A stretch of 64,000 bases of DNA from Carboxylicivirga sp. (GTDB lineage Bacteria; Bacteroidota; Bacteroidia; Bacteroidales; Marinilabiliaceae). The notes below the pieces were generated by a model. That model saw only the letters and a list, made by a program, of their open reading frames with translations. It ran no database searches and had not been told where the DNA came from. Each line of letters starts with the position of its first letter. Within the stretch, counting starts at the first letter, position 1. Positions 41,902 through 50,152 of this stretch are shown one piece after another. The DNA lies in assembly GCA_025210475.1 (NCBI GenBank), contig JAOARW010000121.1:98929-162928 (forward strand). The letters are read 5' to 3'. Position numbers and translations under genes: made by a program.

Positions 41902-42505
41902 GACCAAATGGGAACAACTTCATCAGAGTAAACTTTCCGAATCTACAATTAGTGAAGAGGATATGAAATTGGCGTTTAAGACTGAGTCGAAATTGGCTGT
42001 CAGTCAATTAATCAGAAGTCTGAGAGTGAATGCTTATTGGGGTATCGCAATTATTTTCTGTATTTTTTCGCTTATGTTATTGTCAAGAGGATCTTGGGAA
42101 GCGCTATTGACTCTTGGAGTTCTAAATTGTATACTAATTGCAGGCTTTATACTCCTTCGTTTCAAAACAAAAGAGTTACGAGTACAATCTGAGGAAGAGA
42201 ATAATGTAAAAGCACACATTAAGCTAACCCTATCGATAGTTAATAAGGCCTTCAGACAAGAGCGTATCTATTATGCAATTTGCGGTCCCATTATTATTAT
42301 ATGTAGTATGTTATATTCAAAAATAATAGGTGGCCATTCAATAGCCGAAGCATTTAACAATACTCATTTTTTTAAGGTAGTTCTATTATCTATGATTATT
42401 ATAAGTCCATTGAGCTATCACCTCGGAAAACTATTAACAAAAAAAGGCTTTGAACCATATATTAACCAATTGGAAGCGATACTTGCCCAAACGGAAGAAC
42501 ATTAA
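41891..42505 (+). CDS. Membrane protein, candidate anti-sigma partner
   Basis: 204 residues: a cytosolic N-terminal part (1-45, DLKTKWEQLHQSKLSESTIS) then about four transmembrane helices in two pairs (50-85, 125-175). Overlap with the upstream ECF gene and a cytosolic N-terminus suggest an anti-sigma factor, though no zinc-binding (HxxxCxxC) or FecR motif is visible. The pattern recalls membrane proteins that follow ECF genes of this type in Bacteroidota. Confidence 0.65.
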   Translation: MDLKTKWEQLHQSKLSESTISEEDMKLAFKTESKLAVSQLIRSLRVNAYWGIAIIFCIFSLMLLSRGSWEALLTLGVLNCILIAGFILLRFKTKELRVQSEEENNVKAHIKLTLSIVNKAFRQERIYYAICGPIIIICSMLYSKIIGGHSIAEAFNNTHFFKVVLLSMIIISPLSYHLGKLLTKKGFEPYINQLEAILAQTEEH

Positions 42506-42608
42506 GTAGTATGTTATTAATGAATAAGAGGTAACCACATAAGATATGGTCTTTTGCTCTTGGGGAGCTTGCCTGCATAAGAATGTTCCAAACATTAATC
42601 AGTTTTGT

Positions 42609-42690
42609 TTGTCTATAATCTTATATCTTAAGATTGTAATCTTGCGTCTGCAGTCTTAATCTTATGTCTATTCTCTAATGTCTAATAATC
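42609..42690. repeat. Short-period repeat (AATCTTATGTCT type)
   Basis: Degenerate units TCTATAATCTTATATCTTAAG, TTGTAATCTTGCGTCTGCAG, TCTTAATCTTATGTCTATTC and CTCTAATGTCTAATAATC run up to the ATG of the DUF423 gene. This is a different family from the AGAAGGC and ACACAGAG repeats. Confidence 0.6.
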
Positions 42691-43077
42691 ATGAAACAAA
42701 TTGTTCTTATATCAGCCACAATTTATGGCGGTCTTTCAGTTATATTGGGTGCTTTAGGTGCCCACGCTCTTAAAAAGGTATTGAGTGAAGCTCAACTGCA
42801 AAGCTTTGAAGTTGGGGTGAAATACCAGATGTATCATGCCATTGTGCTCTTGGTGCTTGGTTTTTTTCTGTCGTTCGATACGCGACTGCAAACCTACATG
42901 GGCTGGAGTTTTATCAGTGGTACTTTTCTGTTTTCGGTTAGTATCTTCTTCTTGTCGCTTCAATCGGTTTTGGGAGCGAATCTTAAGTTTTTAGGCCCTG
43001 TTACTCCATTAGGTGGCCTGTTAATGATTGTAGGATGGTGTTTGTTGTTGATTCAGGTAATACGCTATAAGTTTTGA
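42691..43077 (+). CDS. DUF423 membrane protein (YgdD-like)
   Basis: 128 residues with four transmembrane helices; GALGAHALKKVLSEAQLQSFEVGVKYQMYHAI is the hallmark of DUF423. Function unknown. The upstream 80 bases are a short-period repeat, leaving little room for a normal promoter. Confidence 0.9.
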   Translation: MKQIVLISATIYGGLSVILGALGAHALKKVLSEAQLQSFEVGVKYQMYHAIVLLVLGFFLSFDTRLQTYMGWSFISGTFLFSVSIFFLSLQSVLGANLKFLGPVTPLGGLLMIVGWCLLLIQVIRYKF

Positions 43078-43138
43078 TGTATATTAGTGGATTGCTAAAG
43101 CTATATTAGTATAGATAACTTTGGAGCAGAAGGTTAAA

Positions 43139-43345
43139 AAGGTAACACAGAGGTGCTAAGACACAGAGATTAATTGGTAATGTATTTTGGTGCTGATTTA
43201 TCAGATCCGTTAGGATTTACCTCTGTGAACTCTTTGTTAATGGTCGTCATTAGTTTTAATGGTTATTCGGATACTGTAAAAACAAAGTCATATTAATGGC
43301 TTTAAAATATAATTTTCTCTGTGCCTTTGTGTTTTCGTTAAGCTG
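43139..43345. repeat. ACACAGAG / CTCTGTG inverted repeat element
   Basis: GGTAACACAGAGGTGCTAAG and GACACAGAGATT on the left face TTTACCTCTGTGAACTCTTTG and TTCTCTGTGCCTTTGTGTTT on the right, so the element is inverted with arms about 150 bases apart. A relative lies at 56692 (AACACAGGGACGCAATGACG). I recall similar CACAGAG repeats in many Bacteroidota and other genomes. Confidence 0.65.
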
Positions 43346-43412
43346 TTGATTGGAATAGAACACTAAATAATAGAATAAACACTTAGCCGAAGAAAACGTC
43401 TAGTAAGAAAAT

Positions 43413-43435
43413 GAGCCTGATCAGAAATCAGGCTC
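43413..43435 (-). terminator. Terminator of the RND efflux operon
   Basis: GAGCCTGAT (43413-43421) and ATCAGGCTC (43427-43435) form a perfect 9-bp stem; the minus-strand exit is T-rich. Confidence 0.8.
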
Positions 43436-43496
43436 TCGAATAGACAAACAATTCATAGGAAACGTGACAAAACAAGTGCGTTTGTCCATTCGTAAT

Positions 43497-44840
43497 TTAT
43501 CTCCCGGTTATTTTTAGGTAATGCATCTTGGCGATGCGGTATTGTGTCTGCGCTTCGGTATGAGCATCCAATGATTCTTGCAACTGTGCCTGTGCCTCAA
43601 GCATGTCCGACACGTTAATCATACCTGCCTCATAGTTGTTTTGGTTCAAGCGCAGGTTTTCACGGGCTTGCTCAACTGATGTTTTAGATAGTTTAAGCTG
43701 TGTAAAGGCTTCATTTAAATTGTTATATCCCTGTTGCATCTGCAAAAGCAGCTGCTCATTGGTATTGCGTACCATATTGGTATTTTGGGTTTCTCTCAAT
43801 TTGCGCTCTTTCATTTTGTGTTTGCCTTCCCACCAGCCTGAGATGGGAATGCTAATAGTACCATAAGCCATTGCCACATTGCTACCGCTATCATCCATTA
43901 TATCGAAGTGCATAGCACCAACACCAACCGCTGCCTGTGGTAAAAACTCACCACGCTGTAACTTGGTTTTATATTGTTCGGCCTCGGTACTTTTTTGCAG
44001 CAGCAGATATTCTTCGCGGTTTCTTAATACTTCCTGATGGTTAACAAAGTATTCCTCAGGGTTTTTGTCGATGACAAGCTGATCGTTAAACGACACACCA
44101 GCCTGGTATTCGATACCGGTATACTGACAAAAAGCCATTTGTGCCAGCTCTATGCCATTTGTTAGTTTGCTCAAGTTCATCTGCAATTCATTTTGTTGTA
44201 GCTGAACCTTTAACAAATCGTTTCGGGTTATCATGCCCGCTATTACACTTATGCTTACATTTTGATGCAGTGTATCCAGCAGTGTCAAATAGTTTTCAAG
44301 CGTTTTCTTTTTTTCATACAAAGAAATGATCTGCCAGTACTGGCGCTCGGTTTCCAGTAATATTTCCTTGCGAATGGACTTTAACTGGATTTCATTCACT
44401 TCAATGCCAATCTTGGCCAGTTTATTGCCATTGGCAATTTGTCGGCCTGCATAAAGTGGTTGGGTAGCGGTGGCCATTGCGATGTTTCCTTTTTCAATCA
44501 TCGACATGGGCATGCCCGGAAAATGGGCAAATTCAGTGGCGATGGGAATGTTTTGAGGATTGCCATCGTACACCGGAAGGTCCATAGCTGGCACATCCAT
44601 TTCAATCAATGGATCACTAAAACGATAGGCAAAGGCAGAAGCTTCGACCTGAGGAAAATATTTGGTGAAAGCCGCCTTTTTAACCTGCTCGGAAGCTTTT
44701 ACATCCAATGCTTTGTTTTTGATGTCGATATTGTTTAGCAAGGCAGAATCTTTACAGGCTTCAAGCGTGTAGGATTGCGCCCTTAACTGAGCCGGCATAA
44801 ATAGTAAGCAGAGGAATATGGAATATATAATTAGTTTCAT
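43497..44840 (-). CDS. TolC-family outer-membrane efflux protein
   Basis: 447 residues: signal peptide (ending LRAQ), then two TolC-like helical repeats (SYTLEACKDSALLNNIDIKNKALDV at the start, a second repeat around 240-430). It forms the outer-membrane channel for the RND pump encoded upstream, on the same strand 17 bases away. Substrate class cannot be read from the sequence. Confidence 0.93.
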   Translation of the reverse strand: MKLIIYSIFLCLLFMPAQLRAQSYTLEACKDSALLNNIDIKNKALDVKASEQVKKAAFTKYFPQVEASAFAYRFSDPLIEMDVPAMDLPVYDGNPQNIPIATEFAHFPGMPMSMIEKGNIAMATATQPLYAGRQIANGNKLAKIGIEVNEIQLKSIRKEILLETERQYWQIISLYEKKKTLENYLTLLDTLHQNVSISVIAGMITRNDLLKVQLQQNELQMNLSKLTNGIELAQMAFCQYTGIEYQAGVSFNDQLVIDKNPEEYFVNHQEVLRNREEYLLLQKSTEAEQYKTKLQRGEFLPQAAVGVGAMHFDIMDDSGSNVAMAYGTISIPISGWWEGKHKMKERKLRETQNTNMVRNTNEQLLLQMQQGYNNLNEAFTQLKLSKTSVEQARENLRLNQNNYEAGMINVSDMLEAQAQLQESLDAHTEAQTQYRIAKMHYLKITGR

Positions 44841-44857
44841 TACATTTTATTGTTTAG

Positions 44858-47800
44858 CTATTTGTAGTTGACAGTCTTGACTTTCATTTTGTCAAATATT
44901 TTCCAATACATTACCGGCAGCGATAGTACCAATAGAATCATCGAAAAGTTGGTTCCCCAAAATATAACGATGCCCATTGGCGACCACAGCGATGTGTTGG
45001 CCATAATCATTGGGATGATTCCGATTGCTGTAGTAGCTGAAGTCAGGAAGATAGGCACCATGCGTCTTAGCCCGGCATCATACGCAGCCTGGCGTGCCGC
45101 AACTTTCTTGTTAATGCGTAAATCCTCGGCATGCTCAAAAATTAGGATTGTATTACGTATGGAAATACCAAAGAGACTGATAATACCCAAAATTGCAGTC
45201 ATGCTTAATTGCGTTCCTGAAGCCCACAAACCAAAGGATGTGCCCGGTAGAATCAAACTAAGCGAAAGCAAGGCGGCCAATGCCACGTTTATTTTCTTAA
45301 ACTTTAAAAGAAGAAACAGGAACAGAATGGCGATGGAAATAAGGATAACTTCTACAATGGATGGGATGATCTCCATATCACCTTCGTGCATGCCGCCATA
45401 TTCGTAACTAATGTCTTTGGGCAATGCCGGTGCTATTTTGCTATCAACCATATCTCTTACCTTATTGAAGGTCATATTTTCGCTGTAGCCTCTTTTAACA
45501 TCGGCTATTATACTTATGGTGCGTATGCCGTTTCTTCGCACAATTTGTCCTTCGTTCCACACGGGTTTTACATCGGCAATTTGTCTCAGTGGCACTGCAG
45601 TACCGGGTATCAAGGTTGAAATGTAAATGTCACCTACTTCATCGGGTTGGTCATAAGTTTCCTCTTTTTGAGTCTTCATCACCACCGATAATGGGTAATC
45701 TTCTTCCCAAACGGTTCCAACTGGTATGCCCGTGTAGTAACTTGTCAGTTCCAGGTCGGCCAGGTTACGCACAATGCCTAAGCGCGATGATTCTGCAGTA
45801 TTCAGATTAACCTCCATCGAAGGCAATGCCTCCTCGTAATTGGTGTGTAACCATACCAGGCTTTCTAAATCGGATAGCTCATTAATGATGGTATCAGCAT
45901 AATTTTTTAGCTCGCCAACATCATAACCCGATAGACGAATTTCGATGGGTATTTGCGCCAATTGGTAATCCAGCTGTTTAAATCGGATATAGGCGTCGGG
46001 AAAGTAATTGTGGTATTTATTGGCATATTCATCCAGCAATTCAACCGTATTTTCAACCGAGGTGGTGTTAACTATGAACTGGGCAAAATTTTCACCGCCC
46101 AAATTAGGAGCATAGGTAGCCTGAAAACGGGGAGATGACATGCCAATGAACGATGTAATTGATTTGACCCGTTCATCGTCTTCCAAAATTTTATACAGGC
46201 TGTCGGTCACTTGTTCCGTTTGATTAACAGGTGTTCCCTGTGGCAGGTAAATTTCAACAGCAAACTGGTCCCTGTCGGCAAAGGGGAACATGCGCTGATC
46301 GAGAGAAAAGAATATATACACCGAAAAAACAACGATGCCTGCTACCAGCGAAAGCGTTAGTTTAGGGCAACGAAAGGTCCAGTCGAGTCCTACTACATAA
46401 ATCTTTTGAATATACTGGTTAAGGTTAAACCTTTTCTTTTGGCCAGCCGGTTTCTTCTTAATCAGGAGATACTCAAGAAATGGAATATAGAACATGGCCA
46501 ACAAGAAAGAAACCATCAGGGCCAGACTGAAGGTCCAGGGGAAATGTCGTACAAAATCGACCCAGATACCTGTGAAAATTGCCAACACCGGCAGGAAGAT
46601 GGTACACAGAGAGATGGTGGCCAGAAAAATAGCACCACTATAGGTTTTGGCACTTAATACGGCAGCATGCCATCTCGAAACACCATTTTCCAGGTATTCT
46701 AAATAGCCGTCGATAACCACTACCGAATTATCCACAATCATTCCCAGAATAACAATCAGGGCTGCCAAAGTCACCGTGTTGAGCGGAATCTTCAGGAAGT
46801 ACATAAAGCCGATGGTAATAAAGACGGTGATAGGGATGGTGGTTGAGGCTATAAGCGCTGAACGAAAGGGGAATAGAATCATCATCACCAGGATGATAAT
46901 AATGATGGCAAAAACTAAGTCGCGCAGAAAGTCTTTAACCGATACACTTACCACCTTGGGTTGGTCGGCTATGCGTTCCACGTTGACATCAGCGGGAATA
47001 AACTCACTGAATTCGGCCAATAGATCATCCACATCGCTACCGTACTCAACAATGTTAAAGCCTTCACGCATTTCAGTAGAGAGTATGATGGCTTTCTTTC
47101 CGTTGTTCTCGGTGTAACTGGTCGCTTTTTTATATTCCTTTTTAACGGTGGCGACATCTTTTAACTTAATTATGTTGCCCTCCGGGTCGGAATAAATTAT
47201 TTGCTCGGCAACCTCTTGTTCCGAATCGTAAACAGCAGACAGGTGTATTGGGATATTCACATCAGCTGTCTCAATAATACCCGATGAGGTGATTAGTCCT
47301 TGCGTAAAAAGATTCGTGGCCAGGGTTCTAAAGTTGATGCCATAGGTGGCCAGTTTATCACGATCCAAATACACGCTTATTTGTTCGCTTTGAAGGCCAT
47401 AGCGGCGAAAGTTGGATGCCGATTTTAAGCGGCGCATTTTGTTTTCCAGTATATCGGCATAGTCTTCCAGCTCGCGATACGATCGGGTATCTGATTGGAG
47501 AGCGATGAGCAGGGCCGAGGTGTCGCCAAAGTCATCATTGGCAATAACGGCCAATACGCCTTGTGGCAATTGTGCTTTAAACAAGGTGATGCCGTGCTTT
47601 ATTTTCGACCATACCTCGTCCTTATTGTTAACGTAATCTTCCAGCTCAACCATTATATACACAATGCCGTCGCGCGACATGGAGTAGGTTTTATCTCTGT
47701 TGATTTCCTTGTAGGTAAACAGGAAGTTTTCCAGGGGTTTGGCCAGTTGTTCTTCAACCTGAGCAGATGATGCGCCCGGGTAAACTCCCACCACTACACC

Positions 47801-47944
47801 TTGCCGAATTGTAAAGGTTGGAAACTCTTGTTTGGGCATTTTAAGTAAGGCATAAACGCCAAAAAGAGAGAGTACTCCTATTAAAAAGAACATGAGGCGA
47901 TGCTGACGCATTACCTTTTCGATATAACTCACCTTTCTTCTCAT
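44858..47944 (-). CDS. RND-family efflux permease (AcrB/MMPL-like HAE1)
   Basis: 1028 residues, about 12 helices with two large periplasmic loops. In helix 4 GMIVDNSVVVIDG keeps one proton-relay Asp (AcrB D407) with Asn at the second; GISIRNTILIFEHAEDL is the helix 10 counterpart, with Arg where AcrB has Lys. It pairs with a periplasmic adaptor (4-base ATGA overlap) and TolC protein, so it exports drugs, detergents or other toxic compounds by proton motive force. Confidence 0.94.
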   Translation of the reverse strand: MRRKVSYIEKVMRQHRLMFFLIGVLSLFGVYALLKMPKQEFPTFTIRQGVVVGVYPGASSAQVEEQLAKPLENFLFTYKEINRDKTYSMSRDGIVYIMVELEDYVNNKDEVWSKIKHGITLFKAQLPQGVLAVIANDDFGDTSALLIALQSDTRSYRELEDYADILENKMRRLKSASNFRRYGLQSEQISVYLDRDKLATYGINFRTLATNLFTQGLITSSGIIETADVNIPIHLSAVYDSEQEVAEQIIYSDPEGNIIKLKDVATVKKEYKKATSYTENNGKKAIILSTEMREGFNIVEYGSDVDDLLAEFSEFIPADVNVERIADQPKVVSVSVKDFLRDLVFAIIIIILVMMILFPFRSALIASTTIPITVFITIGFMYFLKIPLNTVTLAALIVILGMIVDNSVVVIDGYLEYLENGVSRWHAAVLSAKTYSGAIFLATISLCTIFLPVLAIFTGIWVDFVRHFPWTFSLALMVSFLLAMFYIPFLEYLLIKKKPAGQKKRFNLNQYIQKIYVVGLDWTFRCPKLTLSLVAGIVVFSVYIFFSLDQRMFPFADRDQFAVEIYLPQGTPVNQTEQVTDSLYKILEDDERVKSITSFIGMSSPRFQATYAPNLGGENFAQFIVNTTSVENTVELLDEYANKYHNYFPDAYIRFKQLDYQLAQIPIEIRLSGYDVGELKNYADTIINELSDLESLVWLHTNYEEALPSMEVNLNTAESSRLGIVRNLADLELTSYYTGIPVGTVWEEDYPLSVVMKTQKEETYDQPDEVGDIYISTLIPGTAVPLRQIADVKPVWNEGQIVRRNGIRTISIIADVKRGYSENMTFNKVRDMVDSKIAPALPKDISYEYGGMHEGDMEIIPSIVEVILISIAILFLFLLLKFKKINVALAALLSLSLILPGTSFGLWASGTQLSMTAILGIISLFGISIRNTILIFEHAEDLRINKKVAARQAAYDAGLRRMVPIFLTSATTAIGIIPMIMANTSLWSPMGIVIFWGTNFSMILLVLSLPVMYWKIFDKMKVKTVNYK

Positions 47945-48969
47945 AGAACCACAACATTTAAACCATTCGACACTTTCTGGTAACCATCGGTGATAACTTC
48001 ATCGCCAAGTGATAAGCCATTGGTCACCACAACACCACCATTTTTTTGTTTTCCTGTTTGGATAATCTGTTTCTGAGCTTTATCATTGATCACCTTCCAG
48101 ACAAACGATTTGCCGGAACCATCTTTTAAAACACATCGGTTAGGAATTGTAAGTGCTTGAGTTACTTGTGTATCTTCTATTCTGACATCACTCACCATTC
48201 CTGGTAGCAAAATGTTATCCGGATTTTTAACCCTTATGCGTAATGGGTATGTGTGTGAAATAGGATCGGCAACGATGCCTTTTTCAAATACCTCGCCCGT
48301 AAAAACTTGTTCATTGGCAGCTGATACCTTAATTTCTGCCTGTTGTCCAATTTGAATATGGTTCACTTCCTTTTCCGGCACAGAAATTTTAACAGCTATC
48401 GGATCAATTTTTAGGAGCGACAGAATCGTTTGGTTCGGTAATACGTTTTCGCCCATTTCAATGCGAATGCGACCAACCATGCCACTAAACGGCGCATAAA
48501 GTTTGCTGTCTTTCAGGTTTTTTCGTGCAATGGCTTCTGCTGCCTTGGCTTGTTCAAGGTTCGAGAGCATTTCAATGTATTGAATTTCCGGAAGGCTCTG
48601 GTTATCGTATAGCATCTGAATTCTTTTCATGGCATCTTCTGCCTGCATAAGAGTAGCCTGCGTAGCTTTATGCGCATTTTCTAAACTATAGGGATTCAGT
48701 TGTGCCAGAATCTGGCCTTGCTGAATGTATTGCCCTTCGCTAACATTCAGTTTAGCAATATTACCGGCAAGTGGGAAGCTGATAGCTGCTGCCATGTCTT
48801 CTTGTACAACGCCAACGAAATTTTTATTGCTTTGCTCGTCCTGAAGTTGAATACGATATGTTTTAACATAAAGGTCGGCATCTTTTTGTTCTTTTTTGCT
48901 GCTTTTAGAGGTGCAACTAAAAAGAATAAGTGCACAAAAAATAAAATGAAAGAGACCTGCTTTTCTCAT
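47941..48969 (-). CDS. RND efflux periplasmic adaptor lipoprotein (MFP/HlyD)
   Basis: 342 residues with lipobox LFSC (Cys19). The lipoyl/biotinyl-like half-motif GNIAKLNVSEGQYIQQGQIL, a helical hairpin (AHKATQATLMQAEDAMKR) and a second half (KLYAPFSGMVGRI) identify a membrane-fusion adaptor linking pump and channel. It is the first gene of the adaptor-pump-channel operon, divergent from an AraC regulator. Confidence 0.93.
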   Translation of the reverse strand: MRKAGLFHFIFCALILFSCTSKSSKKEQKDADLYVKTYRIQLQDEQSNKNFVGVVQEDMAAAISFPLAGNIAKLNVSEGQYIQQGQILAQLNPYSLENAHKATQATLMQAEDAMKRIQMLYDNQSLPEIQYIEMLSNLEQAKAAEAIARKNLKDSKLYAPFSGMVGRIRIEMGENVLPNQTILSLLKIDPIAVKISVPEKEVNHIQIGQQAEIKVSAANEQVFTGEVFEKGIVADPISHTYPLRIRVKNPDNILLPGMVSDVRIEDTQVTQALTIPNRCVLKDGSGKSFVWKVINDKAQKQIIQTGKQKNGGVVVTNGLSLGDEVITDGYQKVSNGLNVVVL

Positions 48970-49007
48970 AAATGAACTTCTTTGATCTTTGTTCTTAATT
49001 AAATAGA

Positions 49008-49015
49008 TACTTTTG
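49008..49015 (+). promoter_or_regulatory. -7 element of the AraC-type gene
   Basis: TACTTTTG, an exact TAnnTTTG, 137-144 bases before the ATG at 49152. TTTG occurs 16 and 23 bases upstream, neither at ideal spacing. Confidence 0.4.
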
Positions 49016-49151
49016 TATAGATCAGTTGTGCTGCAAAACTAAAGAGCATAGATCACTCATTCTAGACCTAAAGTGCCAATTAAATGTTCTAAAAGTCGAA
49101 ATTTAGCAATGGGCTTAATGGATTTAATTATTTTTGAGAAAAGCACGAGAA

Positions 49152-50036
49152 ATGGGCGAAAAGGTTTTATTCAATATTTCTATAAAATATTTGTTGCAAA
49201 ATAACATTGGTAGTGGCCTGGGAAGCGAAATTGTTATCACCTCGCAGGTGCATGAGTACATTAACTTATTTAAGTTTCCCGTTCGTATTGATGCCATATT
49301 GTTGCTGGTTTGTGCCAAGGGTTCGGTTGATTTTTCTGTTAATCTGAAGAAAGTAACAGTTGTTGAAAATATGTATTTCGTTGGCTTGCCTGAGAATACT
49401 TTTGGATTGGACACGATAAGTGATGATTTCAAAGGATATGCCATGCTAATCTCGATGGATTATCTGCGCTCAATAAGTCTCGATTTGAAGGATGTTATGC
49501 CCTACTATGCTTACATTCGGATTCAATCGTGTTTTAAAATGGATGCTGCTAAGGTAATGGTGATAGCTCAGTATTTTGAGTTATTATCAGTATTGCTTAA
49601 CGATGAGCTTGGCAATAGAAAAGATGAGGTGGTAAAAGGATTGATTATTTCAATGATCAATAAATTGTCAAATGATCTGGATGAGATGGGGATTCCCTCA
49701 ATTAATATCAAAACCAAAAGTAAGGAATACTACTTCATGAAATTTATGGAGTTGTTACTGCTTAATTTCAGAGAGCAACACAGTGTTGGTTTTTATTCTA
49801 AAAAGATAGGTCTTTCGCCAAAATATTTATCCGCACTAATGAAAGATGTCAGTGGAAGCTCTGCCTCGGATTGGATAAATAATTACATTGTTTTGGAAGC
49901 CAAAACACTGCTGAAATATTCAGATATGAGCATTATGCAGATTGCCGATTATTTAAATTTTCCGAACCAGTCATTCTTTAGTAAATACTTTAAACACCAT
50001 GTTTCTAAAACGCCTAAGCAATATCGCAGTGTTTAG
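49152..50036 (+). CDS. AraC-family transcription regulator
   Basis: 294 residues from the ATG at 49152; the frame extends to a TTG at 49134, not chosen. The N-terminal part is a cupin-like sensor domain; the C-terminal 100 residues carry two helix-turn-helix units (RSVGFYSKKIGLSPKYLSAL, then SIMQIADYLNFPNQSFFSKY with KTPKQYR). Divergent from the RND operon with a shared 180-base spacer, it is the likely regulator of that pump. Confidence 0.88.
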   Translation: MGEKVLFNISIKYLLQNNIGSGLGSEIVITSQVHEYINLFKFPVRIDAILLLVCAKGSVDFSVNLKKVTVVENMYFVGLPENTFGLDTISDDFKGYAMLISMDYLRSISLDLKDVMPYYAYIRIQSCFKMDAAKVMVIAQYFELLSVLLNDELGNRKDEVVKGLIISMINKLSNDLDEMGIPSINIKTKSKEYYFMKFMELLLLNFREQHSVGFYSKKIGLSPKYLSALMKDVSGSSASDWINNYIVLEAKTLLKYSDMSIMQIADYLNFPNQSFFSKYFKHHVSKTPKQYRSV

Positions 50037-50152
50037 AAATAAACTCATGAAGCTTTTTGAACTCATATTTTAAGGGATGAAAAAGCACCAATCCATTACT
50101 ATCAGGGCGATAGATTGGAATGGTGCTGCCACTTGTAATCACAAGTTCCCGA

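Larger units (their letters stand above)
43078..43496. other. Non-coding spacer filled with a repeat
   Basis: About 420 bases with no credible gene. From 43139 to 43345 it carries ACACAGAG-type repeats (separate entry), and near its right end the efflux operon terminator. Confidence 0.6.
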
